Made by a program: the position numbers and the translations under genes. The notes beneath the pieces were generated by a model. It searched no databases. It saw nothing but the letters and a program-made list of their open reading frames with translations, and was not told the DNA's origin. Positions 1 to 10,929 of a stretch of 64,000 nt of DNA are shown in pieces (the stretch's first letter is position 1; each line of letters starts with the position of its first letter). This DNA comes from Guadua angustifolia (lineage: Eukaryota; Streptophyta; Magnoliopsida; Poales; Poaceae): assembly GCA_036346375.1 (NCBI GenBank), contig CM070517.1, positions 45,046,200 to 45,110,199 of the forward strand. The letters are read 5' to 3'.

Positions 1-352
1 TACATACAAATAATCAAGATTCAAGAGTTGAGACCTGTGTGTCATGTTTTAAGATGTAAGAACAGGAAGTGTGTTGGTTAGGGCTGGAGCTGTGATAACT
101 TGTACTAGTACCGCATACATTGACTCTCTGTCCCTCAAGACCTGAACCCAACATAAAGTTTCTGCATCCAAAACAGCGCAGTTATGGAAATGAATGCTGT
201 ATAAAACTTCGAGGGAAAATTCTATCCTAATCTTAAAAGCTCAATGTTTGACAGTTTGAGTAATTCTTTTTTACGGAAAAGAATTGCCGCAACGTTTATT
301 AAGAAGGAGAAAGATGGTTTAGCCTGTTTTTTACGGAAAAAACCTCACAACT
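1..352. other. Left-edge intergenic DNA
   Basis: AT-rich sequence up to the copia insertion. A 14-base stretch near 252 (gtttgagtaattct) recurs at 7683, just beyond the element, which hints that the flanks are related. No coding signal was seen. Confidence 0.4.
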
Positions 353-2001
353 TGTAGGATCGATATATACTAAACTAGCAATCAGAGGGGGGTGAATGAT
401 TGCGCGGAAGCTAAAATCAAATTTTTCTTGATTCACAAAACCCTCTAAATTAATTATGAAATATTGCTCTCGGTTTCAGCAAAAACAGATTAACAGATGT
501 TCACTAAAACTGTAATTCCCGAAGATCCAACCGTCGGATTGATGTAAAATTTTAACTGAATAAACTAGATTCAAATACGAAACTAATGCAATAAGAATCA
601 GCTCGATCGGATATACGGATCTAGAGTTATAACCTTTGCAAATTGACTGTCTCAGTAATGACGGGAATTGATCTTACTGCTACGAATCAAACTCTAAAAA
701 TGAAATTAATCAGGATTAATGAAGAGTTAACTAACCAAATTTGGAGGTCCGGATTGTGGAGGTGGAGCAGTAGTTCATGCATGCAAAGGAGCAAACTCCC
801 AGATGATAATTCAACTGTGCCGGACCAAAATCTCCCGTAAGACTCTGACTACGCCAGGGCAGCAGACGTATGTGCTTCTTCAACTGTCTTCTACCTGCAA
901 CACAAAACCGCCCCAATCTCCCAGAAGCCAAGAACGACAACAGGGAAGATACTGCAGAGCAAAACCAGGGAAACAAATGTTTGGTGCTGTATCAAATTGC
1001 CTTGCCGATTGCTGCATTGCGCAAAAAGGGACAGCCAAATTATCTAGTCACAATAATTGCATGCATGCTGCCATCAACGTCCACATGGACACATGCATGT
1101 AGTTGCCGCACCGTTGATTGTCTTTCTCTGCATGCACGCGCCGCCTGCTTCTTTTGCTAGTCGAGCATGCAAGCAAAGGATGACGCCAGGAGTCCGACTT
1201 CTGGCCGACGCCGCTCGCCAGGAGATCACGTCGGGAGGTCAGCCCTACCGATCGCCTTTTCGTCGCCAGGAAAAAAAAACAACCGATTCCAATTAAGCAG
1301 CCAATCCGATTACTGTTGAGCAGCTGCCAGCCCTTCTTCATGCATGCGAAACCACACAAGGGATTAACTAGTCGCACAGGATTTCATCCTGCATGCATAC
1401 GGCCAGACAAAAAAACAATAGTCGCATGGAAAAACAGCCGTCACAGCCGCCAGGAAAAAGCTCAATTCATTGATTAGGTTTTCCAGGGTTTTTATACAAC
1501 TCAAAACCCTAACACATGTATGCATATCCACCTGGCCCAATACACATGGCCCAATATATGCATACAACCCAAAATTCACACATGCACGCGACGCTCCACC
1601 GCCGCACTCACGCGACTAACCGACCTTCGTGTGCACTGTTCTCAGCCCGAACGTCCGCATGACATTCTCGACCACCAGGACCTCGATTCCTCCTCGAACC
1701 TAGTCCCGAACCTCGGTTCCTCCATGAACCTAGTTCGGTCCCGCATCGACCACGTTAGCCGAGCAACACACACACCGAATAAACAACAACCGGTCCGAGC
1801 ACAAGTCCACGACTTGACTCAAGGTTAATCCATGCAACCACTCACACGAGTGCATTGCATCAAGCAAAACCATCATGCTATCACCAAAGATAATAATCAT
1901 ATCAACATAGCACATGCACAAGCACCACACATGCTATAATCAAAATCACTTTACAATGCTAATTTCACCATTCAACCAATTTTTCATCACATGATCTCAC
2001 A
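353..2001 (-). repeat. LTR (3' LTR in element orientation)
   Basis: This 1649-bp copy is very similar to 5864-7493. The outer parts (about 353-780 and 1800-2001) are nearly identical between copies, while the GC-richer middle differs by many one- and two-base changes, mostly at CAG/CTG sites. The purine tract (plus strand atctcccctt, 2002-2011) adjoins its inner end. Confidence 0.9.
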
Positions 2002-3604
2002 ATCTCCCCTTGATGAAAACATTGGCAACACCATTTGAAACGAACATTGGCATTCACCTCACAATAGCAACACCATTTTTAAAAGAAGTAAAGTGACCAA
2101 AAGAAGAAGAACAAAAATCTCCCTTATCTAAAAAGAAATCTCCCCTATCAAAATGAAAGACTCCCTAACGAAAAGAAGAAATGTGTGTGTGAATGTGCAA
2201 TGTGTGACCAAAATTTCTCCTTTGACTCCAAAATTTCTCCCCTTTGACAATGGGTTCATCAAGAATGCAAAAAGAGAGCAAAGAGAAACTTCTCTCCTTT
2301 TATGTTTGTTGTTTTCCTTTTTTTATGTCTTGAGCATTATGAATCATGCACAAATGTAACAACTTGATCACCAAGTCATGCTATCAACAGTACTTGCACC
2401 CTCAAATCTACACATAAATAATGTAGAGTAAGCATAACTAGAAATCAAGTACTATTAACATTTTGTTGCATGGCATGATCTCCTTTCTCAACAATCTAAA
2501 ACACGAAAACATTGAATTTTTGTGCCTTTGATTTGTGCTTTGAAAAAGCGATTCATTACTTTGATTGCAACAATAACAATTGCAAGGAATTACATGCACC
2601 ATCACCTCACTTTTCAACCATGCCAAGCAATCACAAGCTTAAGGTTTCATGGTTTCGGTCATACACAACCTCTTCCAAGTTCATATCAAAGTGCAATGAT
2701 AAGCAGGTCTAAGTAAAGAAGAAGTGACAAAGACATAACCTTGATCTTGCATTTATCAACAATCATTTTTTAATCTTTAGCACTTAACTTTCATATTTAG
2801 CACTTTTTGAGTAGGATCAAGATAGCCAAGAAAGTTCAACCATGACAAGATTTAATTCAAGTTGTCATTCCATTTAAATAGTCATGACATAGACTACACC
2901 ATATATGTATACACAAGAAGTTGCAAAAACCTTGTAACATAAACATGGCTTCAAATGACATATGTGTATGAAATACAATGCTCAGTACTTTTTTATTGTT
3001 TTTCATTTTTTTTCAATTAAGAAACACATAAAATAAAAAGTATGTTACACAATATTACAACGTTTTCAAAAACTCCCCCTCAAAATAACCATCTTAAAAA
3101 AAACTTCTTAAAAATTGTTACTTGAAGGGAATAATCTTAAAAAAACAAAAGGCTTGAAAGAACAAACCTCCCAAAAGCAACCGAAAAAGACTTTCACCAA
3201 AAATCCAATAACTCCCCCTCAAATGGATAACCAATGAGATCAACAGAGAGGAGATGATGATATACATGTGCTTGAGTTATCATGGTATGTTCAATTAAGC
3301 ATAAGCATGAATCATGATAAGTGAATTCAAAGCATGAAAGGCATGATATAAAATATAACATTATTGAACATGCCAAGAGATACATATGAGCATATGAACA
3401 AGAAGTCTCATCTCATGTCACAATTAAATATCTTTAAATATAAAAAGACATGAGTATACAAGATAGCTCATAAAGTAGATGAAGAATTATTGCACATGAC
3501 TCTTGAAAACCATCTCAAGGGTGAGAACCATTCAAGTCTTGATCCTATCTTGCAAAAGACCAAGATCCACTAAGCTTCTGTTCTCCAACCCGTATCTGAA
3601 AAAC
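2002..3604 (-). other. Non-coding internal region with repeated polypurine tracts
   Basis: This lies between the end of gag and the 3' LTR on the minus strand. Plus-strand ctcccc-type tracts recur at 2003, about 2115-2165, about 2228, 3069 and 3209; on the minus strand they read as purine tracts such as TTTGAGGGGGAGTT. Multiple polypurine tracts upstream of the 3' LTR are a described Sirevirus feature. The pol region expected here is missing. Confidence 0.6.
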
Positions 3605-5804
3605 CTACATAGCACAAGAAGATGTCGAGGCCTCGGTACTGGGGTTAGAAATAAAACATTTGGGAATCCAGTACTGAGACACACGACGAGTAGGCACAAC
3701 ACGAGTATTCTTGTTCACAAAATTAGATTCGCCCTTTCTCGTGTTTCTTGCAACAAAAGATGTTTGCATCACCCTAAGCACAAAATGAGGAGTGAAATGT
3801 GCCTTCCTGAAATTAGAACTAGTCTTAGCCTTTTCTTTCTTTTGCTGTTTGGCTAGCCTAAAGCAAAAATCTACTAAGTGTCCATCTTTACCACAATGAG
3901 TGCAAGTGTACTTAACATGATGTTTAGCTTTAGAAACAGAAGTAACATTTGCATTCATCATAGTAGAAGATAACACACCAGCAGACTTGAAAACAGTTTT
4001 CTTAGACTCATTGACAATTTCAAATTTTCCACTTTCAAGTGTCTTAACAACAGTAGGAGCATGCGATTTATGATGAGCATAAGAATCAAAACCTAAACCT
4101 TTGTGATGAGTACTGACTTTTGATTGATCCAAAATCATGTTTAGGTTTTTCTTTCCTAAAGTGAACCGTTCTAAAGATTTTTCCAAGTAATCAACCTTTT
4201 TAGAAAGAGTTAAACAGTTATTACATGGAACGTCCACTTTTCCTTTCTGCTTGCGACAAGTTGAGCATGAAAGAACCTCATGTGTGAGCAAATCATTGGT
4301 CATTTGAGAAACTCTACCATTAGCATCATTCAACTTCAATTCAAGTGTGGAGCATTTAGAACATGGAGTTGAATCATGCAAATCAACAGTAGAACAACTA
4401 ACATGTTTAACAAGTTTCTCATTTTTCTCCTTTTCAGCATTAATTTGCTCTAACAAGCTAACATGTTCTTTCCTAAGCAAAGTAAGCTCATTGTAAATTA
4501 AGTCACATGATTTGCAAGCATCATCATCAGGAATCAAAGATTTAAGTCTAGCAATTTCAGCATTCAAAGATTTCACAAGAACATCATGTTTCTTAATTTT
4601 CTTGTCGCGTTTGTCAAGCAATTTTCCAAGACGAACAACAGCAATAGTTAATTCATCGTAAGAAGGTTCTACCTCATTGCAGTCGCTGTCATGATCGTCC
4701 TCGGTGAAGCTTACATCACTCCTAGCCATGAGACACAATCCTATCAAATCATGCTTGCTTGGAGTTGCATCGTCCTCGCTGCTCTCCGAATCCACATCGC
4801 TCAAATTAACTTGTTCAAGAGCGGAAAGAACCCGATGAACAACCTTTTTGTTGATGAAGCTCTTTTTCTTTCTATCACTTGGAGAAAACTTTTCTTCTCT
4901 TTTCTTCTCATCATTGTCCTTCTCCTCCTTGATGTTTTACCTGCAAGCTTAGGACAATTTGGGCGAATGTGATTGAGATCACCACACTCATAGCATTTTG
5001 GAGGGCCACCACCAACTCTCTTCCTCATTCTCACATTCTGCAAAGCTTTATTAAAACGAGAAGAGAGTAGTGCCAAGTCTTCTTCAGAAATTCTTCAACT
5101 GTTCATCGGTTAGTGAAGACAAGAAAGACAAAGCAAAACTTGAAGAAGCAATATTCTGAGACATGCTAGATTGGGAGGTCAATGCAATTGATTTATGATC
5201 ATTCTTCCTAGCAAGAACATCCAATTCATGAGTTTTTAATTTAGAGAAAAGAACATCCAAAGTAAGTGTACTCATGACAGTTGATTCTCTAATGGATGTA
5301 ACTTTCATCTCCCAAATTGACATATCTAATGCACCAAGTAATTGTCTAGCATTAGCAGCATCATCAAAGCTAACTCCAACAAACCGCAAATTGCTAAGAA
5401 TTTTATTAAAGCGTGCAAAGAAATCATCTAGCGACTCACGGGTTTCATCTCAAATCGCATGTATTCTTTCTTATATATATCCTGACGAACCTCTTTGACA
5501 GTGTTAGAACCCTCATGATAATCACAAAGAGATTTCCATACCTCATATGCCGACTTGAGATGGATCACGCGGTCGAAGTCGCTTCTTCCTAAACCTTGGA
5601 TGATCAAATTCGTGCTCTCTTGCTTTGCTTCAACTTTGCTTGATTGGTTTCATTAACTTGATCATTCTCAGGAACTTGATATGGCTTGTACACCTTCTCC
5701 CAAATTGCAAAGCCTTGAGCTTGAATGTACGCCTCCATCTTCGCTTTCCAAAACTGAAAATCAACACCATCGAAAACACAAGGTTTTGTCGAATACCTAT
5801 CCAT
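3605..5804 (-). pseudogene. Copia gag polyprotein, frameshifted
   Basis: Gag of a Ty1/copia element, the structural protein of the virus-like particle. The start at 5804 opens MDRYSTKPCVFDGVDFQFW, the usual N-terminus of plant copia gag (DUF4219/UBN2 type). The reading then changes frame at least three times: near 5435-5610, near 5090 (two bases short), and near 4930. A first CCHC zinc knuckle lies at about 4975-5000 (CYECGDLNHIRPNCP). A second knuckle-like motif lies near 3880 (CTHCGKDGHLVDFCF). The middle (about 4100-4700) is charged and heptad-like, with repeated Cys pairs, and probably forms a coiled coil. The reading ends at a stop at 3605 with no protease motif after it. The gag is therefore probably defective, although the small indels may be consensus errors. 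Confidence 0.85.
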
Positions 5805-5849
5805 CGCTACGGTTTCTAATCACCGGTTAAGATTAATTAGAAAAATCTT

Positions 5850-5861
5850 GCTCTGATACCA
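5850..5861 (-). other. Primer-binding site (initiator tRNA-Met)
   Basis: The minus strand reads TGGTATCAGAGC two bases after the LTR end. It is complementary to the 3' end of plant initiator tRNA-Met, the usual copia primer. This fixes the element's orientation and LTR boundary. Confidence 0.9.
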
Positions 5862-5863
5862 CT

Positions 5864-7493
5864 TGTAGGATCGATATATACTAAACTAGCAATCAGAGGG
5901 GGGGGTGAATGATTGCGCGGAAGCTAAAATCAAATTTTTCTTGATTCACAAAACCCCCTAAATTAATTATGAAATATTGCTCTCGGTTTCAGCAAAAACA
6001 GATTAACAGATGTTCACTAAAACTGTAATTCCTGAAGATCCAACCGTCGGATTGATGTAAAATTTTAACTGAATAAACTAGATTCAAATACGAAACTAAT
6101 GCAATAAGAATCAGCTCGATCGGATATACGGATCTGGAGTTATAACCTTCGCAAATTGACTGTCTCAGTAATGACGAGAATTGATCTTACTGCTACGAAT
6201 CAAACTCAAAAAATGAAATTAATCAGGATTAATGAAGAGTTAACTAACCAAATTTGGAGGTCCGGATTGTGGAGGTGGAGCAGTAGTTCATGCATGCAAA
6301 GGAGCAAACTCCCGGATGATAATTCAACTGTCTTGGGACCAAAATCTCCGTAAGACTCGACTACGCCGAGCGTGAGACGTATGTGCTTCTTCAACTGTCT
6401 TCTACCGCAACACAAAACCGCCCCAATCTCCCGAAGCCAAGAACGACAACGGGGAAGATCTTTGCAGAGCAAAACCGGAAACAAATGTTTGGTGCTGGAT
6501 CAAATTGCCTTGCCGATTGCGCATTGCGCAAAAAGGGACAACCAAATTATCTAGTCACAATAATTGCATGCATGCTGCCATCAACGTCCCACATGGACAC
6601 ATGCATGTAGTTGCCGCACCGTTGATTGTCTTTCTCTGCATGCCGCGCGCGCCGCTTCTTTGCTAGTCGAGCATGCAAGCAAAGGATGACGCCAGAGTCC
6701 GACTTCTAGCCGACGCCGCCGCCAGAACTCACGTCGGGAGGTCACCCTACCGATCGCCTTTTCGCCGCCAGGAAAAAAACAACCGATTCAATTAAGCGAC
6801 CAATCCGATTCTTTGTTGAGCGACTGCGGCCCTTCTTCATGCATGCGAAACCACACAAGGATTAACTAGTCGCACAGATTTCATCCTCGCATGCATCTGA
6901 CGGACAAAAAACAATAGTCGCATGGAAAAACAGTAATCACTGTACCGCCGGAAAAAGCTCAATTCATTGATTAGGTTTTCGGGGTTTTTATACAACTCAA
7001 AACCCTAACACATGTATGCATATCCACCGCCCAATACACATGGCCCAATATATGCATACAACCCAAAATTCACATGCACGCGTCGGCCCACTGCCGCACT
7101 CACGTGACTAACCGACCTTCGTGTGCACCGTTCTCTGGCCCGAACGTCCGCATGACATTCTCGACCACGGGACCTCGATTCCTCCACGAACCTAGTCCGA
7201 ACCTCGGTTCCTCCATGAACCTAGTTCGGTCCGTCATCGACCACGTTAGCCCGAGCAACACCGCACACGAATAAACAACAACCGGTCCAAGCACAAGTCC
7301 ACGACTTGACTCAAGGTTAATCCATGCAACCACTCACACGAGTGCATTGCATCAAGCAAAACCATCATGCTATCACCAAAGATAATAATCATATCAACAT
7401 AGCACATGCACAAGCACCACACATGCTATAATCAAAATCACTTTACAATGCCAATTTCACCATTCAACCAATTTTTCATCACATGATCTCACA
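5864..7493 (-). repeat. LTR (5' LTR in element orientation)
   Basis: This 1630-bp partner of 353-2001 sits next to the primer-binding site. Compared with the other LTR it is shorter by many small deletions in the central third, most of them changing C-A/T-G to CG. Confidence 0.9.
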
Positions 7494-7779
7494 ATAACTA
7501 TACCACCACTCACGCCACTAAAACACAGAACTACACACAACCCACACTACTGGGACAAAAACACCCAAAAAAGACTCCGGAGTGAAAAACTAATCCGTAG
7601 GGTTCGTTGACCAGGCAAAAACACGGTTTAGAACCGCCTCCTTGATCGATGTGGCCACTTGCTCTGACCAGGCAAAAACACGGTTTGAGTAATTCTCATA
7701 GAGCAAAATTTGGCTATGAGCAAATTATTCTTAGTATGCACCTTTATTGGATCGTAGAGGTGCCTCTGATGCAGTTTTC

Positions 7780-8240
7780 ACTAAACATTAAACATAGGCC
7801 AAGCAGCAACCTTGCTGAGGTCAACTGCCCCCAGGTTGAGGTACCGTAACAAAGAAAGACGTGCTAACCAAGACAAATCTGTGAAGTAAGTCCTGGTAGG
7901 AAGAGTGCTAGTTGACATTTCATCAAAACATGACATGCCAGAAAGGTCAAGAATTGTAGCTTTGAAAGATTACCGAGTAGAGGAGGCACTCTACCATCAA
8001 ACGGTATTCCAGAGAGGTTAAAGATATCTGAGGTTCTTGAAAGAGCCCAAGAACTCCGGGATACCACCATGCCCAGTGCCAAAGCAACTCCGGGAGCCCC
8101 TGGAGTTCGTCCATGCTGAGATCAAGTTACTCCAGATGCTTTAAGGAGAATAAAAAACGACGACTCACCTGACCAACCAAAGCTGGCTCTCCATTAGGAT
8201 CATCATGTGTATGTGGATCGGAGCTGAAGCTCGAGGAGTT
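7780..8240 (-). pseudogene. LRR receptor-like protein fragment
   Basis: Minus-strand reading gives diagnostic pieces of the RLP family found elsewhere in the window: near 8165 PALVGQ followed by SLKHLE, a stop and LDLS; near 7980-8030 LSGIPFDGRVPPLLGNLSKLQ; near 7790-7815 RYLNLGAVDLSKVAAWP. These match, in order, about residues 95-215 of the intact gene at 10930. Frameshifts and stops separate them, and both the N-terminal region and the rest of the receptor are absent. It is a relic in the opposite orientation to the intact copy. Confidence 0.8.
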
Positions 8241-9300
8241 GCCTCTACTAGTGTAGACGGTCAAGGTGATGTCAGAAGATGACTAAGGTCTGAGAGTTGC
8301 TACAAATCGAAATGACAAGTGGATGGATAAGATGCTAACTTGAGCTCTACTAAAGCGAATGAGGATCGGTGAATCAAGTATTCGCGGATGGAGTAGTGGT
8401 TAAGTTAGTATTAAGATTAAAACTCGTTATGTTGTTGGGTTACGGGTAACTTACATATGTGTGAGAGAGCGAATCTTAACTCTTTATAAGGTTTCTTAAG
8501 GATCAAAAAGGTCATCTAAGAGTGGAGGTTACTCCTAATATGCTATAAATGGATGGATGGATGCCCTGCACTAAGTCTAAGAAAGATCTTAAAGAAGGGT
8601 TCTTTGAGTTTTACCCAACTAAAAGTGTGGCTTTGTAACTATCCCTGTCTAAGTATTTCAAGATTCAAATTCATCTATATTCTAAATTTTATTTTATTTC
8701 TTACATTTTTACTTAGTTCTTTAATGCAATTTGAGCTTTACTTTACCTCCTTCTGCTTATTATGTTTTTACTAGATCTAGAATGTATAAGAGGTTGAGAA
8801 ATTTATCTAAAATATGTTCTAACCCAGCAAGATCTATTAAAACTTATTCGTGCTCAAGTTCTGGTCTCTCTCCCTTTTTTAGTTTGTTTTGATCTCCTTT
8901 TGGTTTCTTTCTTTTTTGATCTTGTGTTGCCAAGAATGAATGAATGATGGATGAATCTTCTGTAGATCATACCTCAATCATCTATGCAAGTTTTAACATG
9001 ATCTCCAAAGTTCTTCTCAAGGAACAGATTTTTGACTTAAAAAGGAAGGATTCGTGGTAGATCATGTTCTTACATATTTGAGGGCTATTTATTTGTTGTT
9101 CTTGCTTGCTATGACTTGTGTGTGGGGATGTTATTCAAGATCATCAAGATCATATTTAGCCCACGAGCAAGTTCAGATCGACATTTGTGCTTTTGGCCCA
9201 GTTATTGTGCAACATTCCTAAATTTGAAAAAGATCATAACTTTAACGTCAACTTATTCGATTGATGATTGAAATAGGTTCCTGATATCAATAGAAAGATA
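8241..9300. other. Intergenic DNA without recognisable gene
   Basis: AT-rich sequence with only short chance reading frames. The stretch 8550-8780 has a 73-codon frame with no domain I recognise. Nothing further is supported. Confidence 0.4.
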
Positions 9301-9582
9301 TTCCCTCCGTTTACTTTTATAAGGTTTATTTTTTTAATGGTCTTATTCATAAATATAAGGTTTGCATGTAGATTTAATGAGGCATTTCCTTCTGTACCCT
9401 ATTTATTATCTCTCAACCATACGTATTTATTCATTATCATCTACACAAAGTATATCTTTCATCATCCAAGACAATTAAATGGGGACCTCTAAGTCATATT
9501 CTCTCATAGCTTTCTAAATTTCAATGCAACCTTATTCTTTGTGCAAAGTTAAAATACGTCTTATAAAAATGAACGGAGGGAG
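9301..9582. mobile_element. Stowaway-like MITE
   Basis: The element opens TTCCCTCCGTTTAC and closes GAACGGAGGGAG, inverted versions of the Stowaway (Tc1/mariner) terminus. TA dinucleotides flank both ends (9299-9300 and 9583-9584). It is 282 bp and non-coding. Confidence 0.85.
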
Positions 9583-9900
9583 TACATGCAAAATTTCATG
9601 GGATTCAAATTAGCAGATCGAAAATTACATTAATTCTTGGTTTTGAAACTGTGCTGATTTTTCTATTCAACCCAATTTTACTATTCATCATAAATTACTG
9701 AAAAGATGTATTTTTTTGAAGAAAAATGTTGTTCAAATATTTACCCCTCTGATCACTATTTTCCATCCTACGTAAGCGCTGAACAACAGATCCGGCGTCC
9801 ATGGTCGACGCCACTCTCGCCTTCAACATCAGAGGGTCCATCTATTTATAGCTAGCGGTAGACAAATCCTACATGTAACGACTAGCGCAATCCCCATATA

Positions 9901-9918
9901 TCTATACTAATATATAAA
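9901..9918 (+). mobile_element. Helitron-like 5' terminus
   Basis: TCTATACTAATATATAAA, preceded by A, matches the 5' end consensus of grass Helitrons (host A followed by TC). A matching 3' hairpin plus CTAG(T) end was not found nearby, so the element's extent is unknown. The ABCC fragment at 10073-10440 may be its captured cargo. Confidence 0.45.
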
Positions 9919-10072
9919 TTAGCAGTTGGTGACAGCCATCCATCGTTCTTCCTAGCTTCTCTCCCGATCATATCCCTAATAATGGCAGGTCATTATAGCT
10001 AATTATTCTTTCCTGATTTACAGCCAGCCATATCTCTCTAAATATGGCTGATTATTATAGCAAAATCTCTGA

Positions 10073-10440
10073 TTATTGCTGACAATTAATAACCGGCCAA
10101 TCATTTCTTTTGTATTCATTCAAAATCTCCCATGTCGTGCCACCGCGGCGAATGAACTCGACAAACTGATTAATAAGTGACGGACCGACGTACATGGCCG
10201 TGAGGTGTAGGAGGCCGAGCGTCGTGGTCAGTAGTAACTGCGTCCAGAAGGACAGCCAGAACGCGATGCCCACGGTGTCGTGACCCAGCTGGGCCGCTTG
10301 GGCGTGAACAAAGCGTCTGACGCCAAGGTCACGGTTGCCGGCGACACCGGTGGGACGTCGTCGGCGGTGAGAGAGTCATTGGCATACCCCTTGGAGATAA
10401 ACGGGTTGATCCAGCTGAACGTCGTGCAACAGGCTGAACC
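10073..10440 (-). pseudogene. ABCC (MRP-type) ABC transporter fragment
   Basis: The minus-strand frame ending at 10073 reads FWLSFWTQLLLTT...AMYVGPSLINQFVEFIRRGG. This is the start of the first transmembrane domain of ABCC/MRP transporters. Just upstream in another frame (about 10300-10440) lies FSWINPFISKGYANDSLT followed by DDVPPVSP, the linker that precedes that domain in the family. A frameshift near 10280 separates the two. About 120 codons of a protein normally near 1500 residues are present, so this is a captured or decayed fragment. The window shows no other part of the gene. Confidence 0.8.
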
Positions 10441-10929
10441 ATTGGAGAGAAGTTACAGGTTTGGGGGGAAAAGGGAGAGACAAGGAGGGGAGAAAAGGAA
10501 AAGAGGAAGAAGAAAAAAGGAAAAACATATCAATCCCGATGATGGATGAGTTTTTTCAGGTCCTTTTGCTCCCGTGTAGATCTAAGTTGTTGTCTCGTCT
10601 TTGATGGACTGGAGGATCGTATCGCTTGGTTTACATATGGCCCTGAAGAGTCTATTATTTCGCTCCTTCCACCGTTACCAACAAGTTAGGATAATGAGGG
10701 ATTTGACCCCTTCCGGAACCTGCCCTGTCGACTTCGCTGCATTCATTATATACTGCAACGACCGTTAGGTGGATTATTGCACCGTTAAGGACGGAGGACT
10801 CGACCGTCGAACACATCCTCGCGGGTGGTGCCGCCTGCAACGCCGACGTCTACAGACTACAAAAAGGGTGCACACACCACCGGCTGCCAGATTAACTTTT
10901 TTGTTGTAAGCAAAGCCTATCTAGCTACC
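10441..10929. other. Upstream region of the intact RLP gene
   Basis: Contains a purine-rich stretch (10455-10525) and a possible TATA element (tatata near 10748), about 180 bases before the chosen start. The reading frame is open for 35 codons upstream of 10930, but the later ATG is preferred because it begins the signal peptide. Confidence 0.35.

Larger units (their letters stand above)
353..7493 (-). mobile_element. Non-autonomous Ty1/copia (Sirevirus-like) LTR retrotransposon, gag only
   Basis: Two direct LTRs (353-2001 and 5864-7493) both begin TGTAGGATCG and end ATCTCACA on the plus strand. Since gag lies on the minus strand, the element reads right to left. A primer-binding site complementary to initiator tRNA-Met abuts the right LTR, and a purine-rich tract abuts the left LTR. 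The internal region is only about 3.9 kb. It holds a broken gag and about 1.6 kb of non-coding DNA with several TTTGAGGGGGAGTT-type tracts, a hallmark described for Sireviruses. I see no protease, integrase, reverse transcriptase or RNase H. Flanking pentamers (caact, ataac) do not match exactly, so no clean target duplication is claimed. Confidence 0.88.

Noticed and set aside
10825..10929. In-frame upstream ATG extending the RLP by 35 residues
   Set aside because: The extension is not signal-like and would bury the signal peptide; the paralogues at 47190 and 52658 start at the position matching 10930.
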